NCBI GenBank assembly: GCA_029973955.1
Contig: JARKQJ010000003.1
Span: 1 to 42,872 of the forward strand
Direction of reading: 5' to 3'
Source: Paludibaculum sp.
Lineage (GTDB): Bacteria; Acidobacteriota; Terriglobia; Bryobacterales; Bryobacteraceae
DNA: 42,872 nucleotides
A program made the position numbers and the translations under genes. Position 1 is the first letter of the stretch; every line of letters begins with the position of its first letter. Under the pieces are notes generated by a model that saw only the letters and a program-made list of their open reading frames with translations, was not told the DNA's origin and did not search any database. Shown here in pieces: positions 16,561-24,549 of this stretch.

Positions 16561-17922
16561 CTATTCGCGCGGTGCTATGCCTAGCGTTCGCATTTTCTTA
16601 TAGAGATTGCTGCGCTCCAAGCCGAGGGCCTCGGCGGCGCGGCTGACGTTGCCGCCGCAATCCTCCAGTTTTCTGAGAATGTAATCGCGCTCGGCGGTCT
16701 GGCGGACTTCGACGAGGCTGGCGGTGCGTTCGCCGTTGCGGTCGGCGGTGCGGCGGCTGGAGGGTAGAGGGATGTGGCGGACGTCGATGCGGATCTGCGG
16801 GTACATGATGACGATCCGCTCCATGAGATTCTTCAGTTCGCGCACGTTGCCCGGCCAGGAATACTCCTTGAGCACGGCCAGCGCTTCCGCGGTGAGTTCT
16901 TTGGGTTTGCGGCCATAGGCGCTGGTGAACTCCCTCAGGAAATGTTCTGCCAGCAGCGGGATATCTTCGAGCCGTTCGCGGAGCGGCGGTACCTCGAAGG
17001 GGATGACGTTGAGGCGGTAGAAGAGGTCTTCGCTGAAGTTGCCGCGCTCGATCTCCTCTTCCAGATTCTTGTTGGTGGATGCGATGACGCGGACATCCAC
17101 CTGCACAGGTTCCGCCGAGCCCACCGGTTCGAAGCGCTGTTCATCGAGCACGCGCAACACCTTGGCCTGGGTGCGCAGGCTCATGTCGCCGACCTCATCG
17201 AGGAACAGCGTGCCTTCGTCGGCCTTTTCGAACTTGCCCACCTTATCGGCGGACGCGCCGGGCAGGCTGCCTTTGCGATGTCCAAAGAGTTCGCTTTCGA
17301 TCAGCTCCTCGGGCAGGGCGGCGCAGTTCACTTCCACGAAAGGGCGGTCCGCGCGGCCGCTTTCGGCGTGGATGGCGTGGGCGACGAGTTCCTTGCCGGA
17401 ACCGCTTTCGCCGAAGATGAGCACGCGGCCGTTGGTGGCGGCCATCAGCGAGATCTGCTGGCGCAGGGCCTTGGCGGGGATGCTGTTGCCGATCAGTTGC
17501 AGGCCGGCGCGTGAGGAGTCCTTCAGGTCGCGCAGTTCGATTTTCAGGTTCCGCTGGGCGATGGCGTTGCGGAGAACCAGGAGCACCTTCTCGAGTTTGA
17601 GCGGTTTCTCCAGGAAATCGAAGGCGCCCAGCTTGGTGGCGCGGACGGCGGACTCGATGTTGGCGTGTCCGGAGATCATGATAGTGGCAGGCGCGCGGCC
17701 GCCGGCGAGGGACTGCATTCGTTCGAGAATCTCGAGGCCGTCCATGCCGGGCAGCCAGACGTCCAGCAGCACGGCTTCGTAGCCGCCGCTCTCAATCTCC
17801 TGGAGCCCTTCCTCGCCGGTTGCCACGGAGCGCGCGTCGAAGCCTTCGTCGTCCAGAATGCCGGCCAGCGTTTCACGAATGCCGGGCTCGTCGTCCACGA
17901 TCAACACTTTTGTCCGCCTCAT
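16561..17922 (-). CDS. NtrC-family response regulator (NtrX-like) with altered GAFTGA loop
   Basis: The 453-residue protein has three parts. The receiver (1-120) has an acidic pocket at Asp10/Asp11, phospho-acceptor Asp54, Ser84 and Lys106. The AAA+ sigma-54 activator domain has Walker A GESGSGKE (171-178), Walker B LFLDE (239-243), and later RLNVIPFEVPPLRER and WPGNVRELKN. A Fis-type helix-turn-helix lies near the C-terminus (GNVSRAAEALGLERSNLYKK). The sigma-54 contact loop, normally GAFTGA, reads GSLPGA (218-223), losing the Phe-Thr pair that contacts sigma-54. It may therefore activate poorly, need an unusual partner, or act as a DNA-binding repressor, as proposed for some NtrX proteins. 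It is the second gene of an operon with the kinase, with an ATGA overlap (17919-17922). The product probably controls nitrogen, redox or envelope genes, but its targets are unknown. Confidence 0.9.
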   Translation of the reverse strand: MRRTKVLIVDDEPGIRETLAGILDDEGFDARSVATGEEGLQEIESGGYEAVLLDVWLPGMDGLEILERMQSLAGGRAPATIMISGHANIESAVRATKLGAFDFLEKPLKLEKVLLVLRNAIAQRNLKIELRDLKDSSRAGLQLIGNSIPAKALRQQISLMAATNGRVLIFGESGSGKELVAHAIHAESGRADRPFVEVNCAALPEELIESELFGHRKGSLPGASADKVGKFEKADEGTLFLDEVGDMSLRTQAKVLRVLDEQRFEPVGSAEPVQVDVRVIASTNKNLEEEIERGNFSEDLFYRLNVIPFEVPPLRERLEDIPLLAEHFLREFTSAYGRKPKELTAEALAVLKEYSWPGNVRELKNLMERIVIMYPQIRIDVRHIPLPSSRRTADRNGERTASLVEVRQTAERDYILRKLEDCGGNVSRAAEALGLERSNLYKKMRTLGIAPRE

Positions 17923-20000
17923 GCCTGCGCCTCAGCCGGCCTGGATTCCTGGTCCTGCGAGAGGACGGCCGGTAATTCGATGATAAAGCGTGCGCCGGCG
18001 GGATGGTTGCTTTCCACGCGAATGTTGGCCTGGTGCTCGCCGACGATGTGGCTGACGATGGCGAGGCCGAGGCCGGTGCCGCGTCTCTTGGTGCTGAAGT
18101 AGGGCAGGAAGAGTTTTTCCTTGTCCTCGTTGGAGATGCCGCAGCCGGTGTCGGCGATGAGGAGTTCGACGGTATCGGGCGAAGCGGATTGGGTTTCGAT
18201 GTAGAGGTCCTTGAAGTGGGACTCCGCCATGGCTTCGGCGGCGTTGTCCACGAGGTTGACGACAACGCGTTTGAATTGCTCGCGGTCGAGCGCGACGGGC
18301 GGCAGTTCCGGGGCCAGGTGCTTGCGGATGGTGATGCCTTCGAGGCGGCCCTCGAAGACGGCCAGTCCCGCCTCCACCACGGCGTTGAGGTCGGCCGGAA
18401 CGGGTACGACGGAGGGGAAGCGCGCGAACTGGGAGAACTCGTCCACCAGCATTTTGACGCTCTCCACTTCGCGGCCGATGGTGGCGCAGCAGTCGGTGAT
18501 GATGCGGCGCACATCGGGGCTGGCCTGTGTCTTGTCGAGCTGCCGGAGGATACGTTCGGCGCTCAGGCCGATGGGGGTGAGCGGGTTTTTGAGCTCGTGG
18601 GCGATGCGGCGGGCCACCTCATGCCAGGCGGCCGCTTTCTGGGCATGCAGGAGTTCGCTGGTGTCCTCAATGACGAGGACGTAGCCGGAGGTGACGCTGG
18701 CTTCGAGGGCGGCGACTGTCAGCGAGAGATGGCGGATGCCCTGGGCGGTTTGAAGTTCGAACTGGCGATTGGCCGAACCGGTGCGGCGGGCGCGTTTGAG
18801 CAGGCGGGCGAACTCCTCGGTGCGTTCGCCGGGGATGAGTTCGTTGAGTTTGACGCCGGCTTCGATGACCTGGTCCGGCACGATGCGCTGGAGCGCGCCG
18901 TTGACCAGCAGGACCGTGCTGTCGTAGCTGAGAGAGATGACGCCGGTGGGGATGCTCTGGAGCACGGCTTCGATGAAGCGGCGGCGGCGTTCAAGTTCGT
19001 TGCGGTTGGCCTCCAGGTCCTGGGTCATCTCATTGAAAGCGCGGACCAGCGAGGCGAGCTCGTCGGTGGCGCTGACACGAACACGGAAAGAGAGATCGCC
19101 GCCGCGGACCGCGCGGGCGGCGCCCAGCAGCGCCGTGACGGGCGCGGTGATCTGGCGAGCCATGAACAGGGCCACCCAGGTGGCGACAAAGAGAACGAAG
19201 AGGGTGATGAGAAAGAGGAGCTGCAGGTAGAACAGCCGGCGCTCGCGGCGGCTGGACGCGAGGCGGTCATAATCCCTGATCTGTTCGTTGATTTGCCGTT
19301 CGCGGGCGGTGAGATCGAGTGACATGCGCGCGCGGACCCGGACCTTGCCCCCGGCCGCAATGGGGACGCTGGCGGTCACCTCGTGTCCGGCTTCCTCGGC
19401 GGGCTTGCCCTGGCAGATGGAGATCTGGCCGCCGTCGGGCCGCTCGACATGCACCTCCTCCACCTGCTCCTGCTCGCAGACATCGGCGAAGAACTGCGCC
19501 GGCATCTTGCCCGAGGCCTGGAAGTCCCGGAGTTCGGCGCTATCGGCGACCCAGCGGGCCACGGCGCGGGCGCGATGGGTGGCCTGATCCTCCATGGCAC
19601 GGCCGATCTGGCTGAGGTTCAGCTTGATGCTCTCCGCGGGGCGGCTGAACCACTTGTCCAGGTTGCGGTTGAGCACCTCCACGCTCCACAGGACCAGGAA
19701 GACGGTGGGCATCAGGGTGAGGCTGAGTGCGCCGACCAGGATCTTGGTGCGGATGCGGGAGCCTTCGACGCCGGCCCGGCGGGCAAAGTAAAGCTTCACG
19801 GCGTCGCGGAAGAGCATGAAGCCGACCAGGACGGTGAGCAGGAAGATGAGGGTGGAGAGGCCCCAGTAGACGTACGTCTGTTCAGGGGTGGTGGGGCCGT
19901 AGTCCCCCACGGTGAAGGAGCCCTGCCAGATGACAAGCGCCAAAAGAATTGACAAAAGTGACAACCCGGCACCGAACCGGACTCTGTTCCTGAGTGCCAT
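17919..20000 (-). CDS. NtrY-like membrane sensor histidine kinase
   Basis: The 693-residue kinase has NtrY architecture. Hydrophobic segments lie near residues 12-30, 46-65 and 88-108, followed by an extracytoplasmic part and another membrane segment near 265-290. A HAMP domain (RQITAPVTALLGAARAVRGG) and a PAS-like domain follow. The HisKA domain has phospho-acceptor His468 in RIAHELKNPLTP. The ATP-binding domain has the N box (VVNLVDNAAEAM), G1 box (IADTGCGIS) and G2 box (GTGLGLAIVSHIV). It would phosphorylate Asp54 of the regulator encoded immediately downstream, with which it shares a four-base overlap. AAGGAGG precedes the ATG with five-base spacing, and a perfect palindrome (20015-20024) sits just upstream of it. 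The signal sensed is not evident from sequence. Confidence 0.92.
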   Translation of the reverse strand: MALRNRVRFGAGLSLLSILLALVIWQGSFTVGDYGPTTPEQTYVYWGLSTLIFLLTVLVGFMLFRDAVKLYFARRAGVEGSRIRTKILVGALSLTLMPTVFLVLWSVEVLNRNLDKWFSRPAESIKLNLSQIGRAMEDQATHRARAVARWVADSAELRDFQASGKMPAQFFADVCEQEQVEEVHVERPDGGQISICQGKPAEEAGHEVTASVPIAAGGKVRVRARMSLDLTARERQINEQIRDYDRLASSRRERRLFYLQLLFLITLFVLFVATWVALFMARQITAPVTALLGAARAVRGGDLSFRVRVSATDELASLVRAFNEMTQDLEANRNELERRRRFIEAVLQSIPTGVISLSYDSTVLLVNGALQRIVPDQVIEAGVKLNELIPGERTEEFARLLKRARRTGSANRQFELQTAQGIRHLSLTVAALEASVTSGYVLVIEDTSELLHAQKAAAWHEVARRIAHELKNPLTPIGLSAERILRQLDKTQASPDVRRIITDCCATIGREVESVKMLVDEFSQFARFPSVVPVPADLNAVVEAGLAVFEGRLEGITIRKHLAPELPPVALDREQFKRVVVNLVDNAAEAMAESHFKDLYIETQSASPDTVELLIADTGCGISNEDKEKLFLPYFSTKRRGTGLGLAIVSHIVGEHQANIRVESNHPAGARFIIELPAVLSQDQESRPAEAQA

Positions 20001-20014
20001 TACGGCCTCCTTAC

Positions 20015-20024
20015 TGACATGTCA
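20015..20024. promoter_or_regulatory. Perfect palindrome TGACATGTCA before the ntrY-like gene
   Basis: This 10-bp perfect palindrome begins four bases upstream of the AAGGAGG ribosome binding site of the kinase gene. A second perfect palindrome, CAGGCGCCTG, lies at 20080-20089 in the same divergent region. Either could be a regulator site, possibly for autoregulation by the operon's own regulator. Short palindromes also occur by chance in high-GC DNA. Confidence 0.3.
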
Positions 20025-20128
20025 AAGCGCTCCCTGGGTGAAACGTAAGGTATTCTTTGCGTAGGACTTGCATGCGTGTCAGGCGCCTGGCTTGAGCCGT
20101 ACTATCGGTACTTCTTAATAAGATAAAT

Positions 20129-20159
20129 TTGACCTGATTAGCATACGTTATGTTACTAT
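20129..20159 (+). promoter_or_regulatory. Candidate sigma-70-type promoter of the TonB-dependent receptor gene
   Basis: TTGACC at 20129-20134 resembles a -35 box. TACTAT at 20154-20159, preceded by TG at 20151-20152, resembles an extended -10 box, with a 19-bp spacer. The site lies in a short AT-rich island (about 20105-20165) in an otherwise GC-rich region. A similar TGTTACT pattern is found in the candidate rRNA promoter at 42069-42077. Confidence 0.45.
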
Positions 20160-20504
20160 GCTCACATTAGACTCTACCGTTGTCTCTAGATGGGGAGTTT
20201 CAGGAGTTCTTGATGGATCTTACCGCGAGAGGTGAGACCCTGGCATACCCAGCCATGGTCCTCGCCTGCGGTTCACAATTCGGTTCAGCGCCCATAAGAG
20301 CAGATGCCAAGGCAAGCGGCGGGAAGGTTGTGTCTTTCCCGGCGCCGAAGCTGGATCCGATCCATCGTAGCTCCCGATCAACCGTGTCGAGCAAACACCC
20401 AGCACAGAGCTTTGTTGTCTCACTTCGACCCACGTCAGGTCATGCCGACTGTATCGGGCCTTTTCTTTCGGGAGTAACCATTCGATCCATTTTGGGAGGT
20501 TTCA
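20160..20504 (+). other. Long 5' leader of the TonB-dependent receptor gene
   Basis: If transcription starts near 20166, the mRNA has a leader of about 340 nt. It ends with GGGAGG (20494-20499) five bases before the GTG start at 20505. I do not recognise a known riboswitch class in it. An open frame of about 110 codons (20180-20512) spans it but lacks a ribosome binding site and domain signature, so it is not called as a gene. The length leaves room for post-transcriptional control. Confidence 0.4.
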
Positions 20505-23500
20505 GTGAATAGCAACTTGTTTGCGATTTCCAGAGGACTTGGGCGCCTGACCATGGCGTTCCTGGTGCTCTGCGCAATGCTTTGTGGCCTGGCATTTGCC
20601 CAGGAGACCACCGGCGGCATCTCGGGTCAAGTAACGGACCCCAGCGGTGCTGCAATTGTTGGCGCGAAAGTGGAAGTGAGCGGCGGCGGATTTCCGCGCC
20701 CGATCGAACTCACCACGGACGCAACCGGCACGTTCAGCCTGGCGCAGGCGCCAGTAGGCAGCTACACCGTCTCGGTGAGCATGTCGGGCTTCTCCACCAT
20801 GAAGAAGACGGCCGTGCCTGTCGTAATCGGTAAGACAAGCCGGATTGACTTCAAGCTGGAAGTCGGCAAGGTGACGGAGAGTGTGGTCGTCGCGGCGGAC
20901 GCCGTGATGGTTGACACCACCTCCAGCGCTTCGGCGGTGAACGTCGACAAGAACTTCTTCGACCTGATTCCGAAGGGCCGCAGCTTCTACGAACTGGTGA
21001 ACATCGCTCCTGGCGCGCGGAACGAATCGAAAACGGGCGGCTACCAGATTGACGGCGCGTCCGGTTCGGAGAACACCTTCTACCTGGATGGCATGGAGGT
21101 GACGAACATCCAGACGGGCGTGCTGAGCACCCAGAACCGCATCCCTGTGGAAATGGTGCAGCAGGTCCAGATCAAGAATGGCGTCATGGAAGCCCAGTAC
21201 GGCGGCGCCATGGGCGGCGTTGTGAACGCGGTTGTGCGCAGTGGCAGCAACGAGTGGCACGGCCAGGCCGGCTTCTACTTCAACAACGACAAGATGCAGG
21301 CCAGCCTGAACCCCACGCTGCAGCTGGATCCCAACGAGTCCGCCAACCCGCGGCAGAACGTGCAGTACTTCCAGAACAAGATGGATAGCTACAGCACCTG
21401 GAACCCGGTGTTCAACTTCGGCGGCCCGATCCTGAAGAACAAGCTGTTCTACTTCGGCGGCTTTGCTCCGACGATGACGGACACCAACCGCACGGTGACG
21501 TTCCTTTCGAACAACCAGACTAAGACGTTCAACAGCAACTCCAGGCAATACTATGCCGCGAACAAGCTGGACTTTGCCGCCACCAGCAAGCTGCGCATGA
21601 ACGCCGGCTGGATCTGGAACCCGGGCTACACGAAGGGCTATCTCCCGGCACGCAACGGCCAGGACTCCCCCACCAACCCCTGGGGTGATCTGGGCGACTA
21701 CAATGCCGGCAACATCATCAGCGGCCAGGCCGATTACCTCGCCACAAGCAAGCTGGTGCTGAGCTTCCGCGGCGGCTACAACTACACCAACACCACCAAC
21801 TCCTACGGCATTCCGCCGACCACGGCCATCTATTACTCCAACAGCAACGTGAACTCGCCGCTGAACATCCCGGCCGATCTTCGCGCTCCCGCGGGCTGGG
21901 TGGTGCAGGCCAACAGCAAGACCGACTTCAACATTTACACCCGCATCAACCTGAACGCCGACGCCAGCTACATGGCGAACTGGCACGGGCAGCACAATCT
22001 GAAGGCCGGCTGGCAGACTAACCGCCTTTCGAACTCTGTGAAGTCCCTCACCTATCCGAACGGCTACTACCGCTACTATTGGGGCCAGTCCTACCCGTGC
22101 GTTACCAGCCAGTGCTCTGGCCGCCAGACCGGCGACTACGGTTACTACCGCTATCGCGTGTACGGCGACTTCGGCGATGCCAGCAGCGACAACCAGGGCA
22201 TCTTCTTCCAGGACAACTGGAGGGTGAACAAGCACCTGACCCTGAACCTCGGCCTGCGCACGGAGCGTGAGTTCCTGCCCAGCTTCTCCATCCCCGGCCA
22301 GACCACGGCGGCTCCGCCAATCGAATTCGGCTGGTCTAAGAAGGTCTCTCCCCGCATCGGCGGCGCGTGGGATCCCAAGGGCGATGGCAAGATGCGCGTG
22401 TATGCGTCGTGGGGCCAATTCTACGACGTCATGAAGTACGAAATGCCTCGCGGCAGCTTCGGCGGCGCCGTGTGGTGGGATTACTTCTACTCTCTCGACG
22501 ATCCGAACTGGGTGAAGACCAATCAGGGTATCCCTGCCGATCCTTACAAGCTGAAGGGTAAGTTCTTCGAAGCCATCAACTGGCGCATTCCGTCGAACGA
22601 TCCCGCCAACCCGACGGTGGACAAGAACCTCGAGCCGATGAAGCAGCAGATGTTCGACCTCGGCTACGACTACTCGCTCACCCCCACCCTGGTCGCTTCG
22701 GCCCGCTACACCAACCGCCGGCTCATCCGGACGATTGAAGACGTCGGCACGCTCGGCCCCGAAGGCGAGATTTACTACATCGCCAACCCGGGCTTCGGCC
22801 TGACGGTGGATCCCAAGACCTGGGACCCCGGCTTCCCGTTGACGCCCAAGGCGGTGCGCAACTACGACGCCATCGAGTTCCGCCTCGACAAGCGCTTCGC
22901 GAAGAACTACCAGTACGCGGTCAGCTACACCTGGTCGCGCTCCTACGGCAACTACTCCGGTCTGGCCAGTTCGGACGAAGTTGACACCGCCGGCGTTGGC
23001 CGCACCAGCCCGAACGTGAACCGCTATTTCGACCTCCCCTGGCTCGGCTACACCGAAAAGGGCAGGATGGCCGAAGGCCTGCTGGCCACCGACCGTCCGC
23101 ACACCCTGAAGATGTTCGGCGGCTACACGCTGAAGAGCATCCTCGGCAATACGACGATCGCCCCGAACGTGTTCCTGTATTCCGGTACGCCGATCACCTC
23201 GGAAGCCAACGCCATTTCGACGACCCCCGTCTATCCTTATGGCCGCGGCGACCTCGGCCGGACGCCTGTCTATTACAACTTTGATGTGAACGTCATGCAG
23301 GACTTCAAGCCGATGAAGTCGCATGAGAACATTCGCATCCGTTTTGAGTACACGGTGTTCAACGCCCTGAACTCCAGCATTGTGACGAACTACAACTCGG
23401 TCATGCTCCACCCGGATTACGGCCAGATCCAGTTTGCCAACGACGCCGACATCTTCAAGGGCTTCAACACCACCGCGCTGATGAAGGCACAGGGCATTCC

Positions 23501-23579
23501 GTTCAACCCGCTGTACGGCAGGGCCAGCGGATGGCAGAGCCCGCGCAACCAGCGCCTGCAGTTGACCTTCTTCTTCTAA
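20505..23579 (+). CDS. Oar-like TonB-dependent outer membrane receptor (1)
   Basis: The 1024-residue protein has a signal peptide (about 1-32, ending GLAFA) and an N-terminal carboxypeptidase-regulatory-like domain (GGISGQVTDPSGAAIVGAKV). It then has a plug domain with YLDGMEVTNIQTG and the segment YGGAMGGVVNAVVRSGSN, and a large beta-barrel that ends in QLTFFF with the terminal aromatic residue expected for outer membrane insertion. Proteins of this type are abundant in Acidobacteriota and are thought to bind and import oligosaccharides or other large substrates using TonB energy; the ligand here is unknown. The start is GTG with a strong GGGAGG site. Codon choice is markedly C-ending (TTC, TAC, AAC, GGC), unlike the upstream third of the window, and the gene has its own promoter-like region and a very strong terminator. 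High expression is inferred. Confidence 0.92.
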   Translation: MNSNLFAISRGLGRLTMAFLVLCAMLCGLAFAQETTGGISGQVTDPSGAAIVGAKVEVSGGGFPRPIELTTDATGTFSLAQAPVGSYTVSVSMSGFSTMKKTAVPVVIGKTSRIDFKLEVGKVTESVVVAADAVMVDTTSSASAVNVDKNFFDLIPKGRSFYELVNIAPGARNESKTGGYQIDGASGSENTFYLDGMEVTNIQTGVLSTQNRIPVEMVQQVQIKNGVMEAQYGGAMGGVVNAVVRSGSNEWHGQAGFYFNNDKMQASLNPTLQLDPNESANPRQNVQYFQNKMDSYSTWNPVFNFGGPILKNKLFYFGGFAPTMTDTNRTVTFLSNNQTKTFNSNSRQYYAANKLDFAATSKLRMNAGWIWNPGYTKGYLPARNGQDSPTNPWGDLGDYNAGNIISGQADYLATSKLVLSFRGGYNYTNTTNSYGIPPTTAIYYSNSNVNSPLNIPADLRAPAGWVVQANSKTDFNIYTRINLNADASYMANWHGQHNLKAGWQTNRLSNSVKSLTYPNGYYRYYWGQSYPCVTSQCSGRQTGDYGYYRYRVYGDFGDASSDNQGIFFQDNWRVNKHLTLNLGLRTEREFLPSFSIPGQTTAAPPIEFGWSKKVSPRIGGAWDPKGDGKMRVYASWGQFYDVMKYEMPRGSFGGAVWWDYFYSLDDPNWVKTNQGIPADPYKLKGKFFEAINWRIPSNDPANPTVDKNLEPMKQQMFDLGYDYSLTPTLVASARYTNRRLIRTIEDVGTLGPEGEIYYIANPGFGLTVDPKTWDPGFPLTPKAVRNYDAIEFRLDKRFAKNYQYAVSYTWSRSYGNYSGLASSDEVDTAGVGRTSPNVNRYFDLPWLGYTEKGRMAEGLLATDRPHTLKMFGGYTLKSILGNTTIAPNVFLYSGTPITSEANAISTTPVYPYGRGDLGRTPVYYNFDVNVMQDFKPMKSHENIRIRFEYTVFNALNSSIVTNYNSVMLHPDYGQIQFANDADIFKGFNTTALMKAQGIPFNPLYGRASGWQSPRNQRLQLTFFF

Positions 23580-23603
23580 ACAAAGAAGCAGTCAGAAGAA
23601 ACC

Positions 23604-23641
23604 ACGGGAGGCGTCCCCCAGCGGGGACGCCTCCCGTTTTT
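23604..23641 (+). terminator. Strong intrinsic terminator after the first TonB-dependent receptor
   Basis: A perfect 15-bp stem has arms ACGGGAGGCGTCCCC (23604-23618) and GGGGACGCCTCCCGT (23623-23637) around a four-base loop, followed by a run of T (23637-23641). It begins 25 bp after the receptor stop codon and ends 22 bp before the end of the convergent kinase gene. It is the clearest rho-independent terminator in the window. Confidence 0.93.
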
Positions 23642-23662
23642 GTGTTCCAGGGTATGAGCCTG

Positions 23663-24508
23663 CTAGCGCGCGGCTTCGCGGGCCAGCAACAGGGCGCCGG
23701 TGAGGCCGGGGTAGGGAAGGGCCGGGGATTCGATGCGCGGGAGGGGGAGGTAGCCGTTCGAGAGTTCGCGGGCGCGTCCGCGGATGCGTTCGAGCATGTG
23801 GGACTGGTTCATGACGCCGCCGCCGAGGACGACCATCTGCGGCGACAGGACGCAGGCGACGTTGACGCAGGCCTGGGCGAGATAGTCCGCTTCGATGCGC
23901 CAGGCGTCATGGCCGGAGGGGAGTTGATCGGCCTTGACGCCCCAGCGGGCCTCCATGGCGGGGCCGCTGGCCATGCCTTCCAGGCAGTCCCCGTGGTAGG
24001 GGCAGACGCCGCGGAATGCGTCGCGCTCGCCGGGAGCGCGGCGGACGAGGAGATGGCCCATTTCGGAGTGCATCAGGCCGTGGACGAGTTGGCCGCCGGT
24101 GAGGACGCCGCCGCCAATGCCGGTGCCGACGGTGAAGTAGACGAGATCATCCAGACCCTTGCCCGCGCCGCAGCGCGCCTCCGCCAACGCTGCCCCGTTC
24201 ACGTCGGTGTCGAAACCCACCGGAATGTGCAACGCCTGCGCCAAAGCATCGCGCAGAGGAAAATCCTGCCAGCCGGCCTTCGGGGTGGTGGTGATGCTGC
24301 CGGAGGCGAAATCCACCGGACCGAAGGTGGCGACGCCGAGCGCGGCCAGCGGCCCGTTGTCTTCGAAGTATCGGATCACTCGCGCCACGGTCTCCAGCGG
24401 TTGACTGGAGGTTTCGATGCGCACCACTTCGCGCGGGGCTTCGGGCGATTCGCCCACGGCCAGGACGAACTTGGTGCCGCCTGCTTCGACGGCTCCGTAG
24501 AGGGTCAT
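23663..24508 (-). CDS. ROK-family sugar kinase, probable fructokinase
   Basis: The 281-residue protein begins MTLYGAVEAGGTKF, the ROK ATP-binding opening. The catalytic base is probably Asp102 in FDTDVNGAALAE. The second nucleotide motif is VGTGIGGGV. The zinc site is formed by His152 and GVCPYHGDC (Cys169, His172, Cys175). The GVCPYHGDCLEGMASGPA stretch is typical of the ROK fructokinases such as Bacillus YdhR-type enzymes, so phosphorylation of fructose to fructose 6-phosphate is the best guess; mannose or another hexose remains possible. Length is normal. The frame runs upstream to 24688, but that part reads through the neighbouring gene in another frame, so ATG 24508 is chosen. It lies 41 bp after the secreted protein gene and is likely the last gene of the operon. 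Confidence 0.88.
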   Translation of the reverse strand: MTLYGAVEAGGTKFVLAVGESPEAPREVVRIETSSQPLETVARVIRYFEDNGPLAALGVATFGPVDFASGSITTTPKAGWQDFPLRDALAQALHIPVGFDTDVNGAALAEARCGAGKGLDDLVYFTVGTGIGGGVLTGGQLVHGLMHSEMGHLLVRRAPGERDAFRGVCPYHGDCLEGMASGPAMEARWGVKADQLPSGHDAWRIEADYLAQACVNVACVLSPQMVVLGGGVMNQSHMLERIRGRARELSNGYLPLPRIESPALPYPGLTGALLLAREAAR

Positions 24509-24549
24509 GCGTACCAGTCTATTCTTCAAAACGCCGCGCCGGCCATGCC

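Noticed and set aside
20160..20504. Known riboswitch in the receptor leader
   Set aside because: No cobalamin, cyclic-di-GMP or other class signature could be recognised by eye; a covariance search would settle it.
20180..20512. Small + strand frame of 110 residues in the receptor leader
   Set aside because: No ribosome binding site and no domain; it spans the leader and ends across the receptor's GTG start.
20502..23411. 969-residue minus frame antisense to the first TonB-dependent receptor
   Set aside because: It is rich in His, Arg, Val and Ala with no domain, and arises from the C-ending codon choice of the real gene on the other strand.
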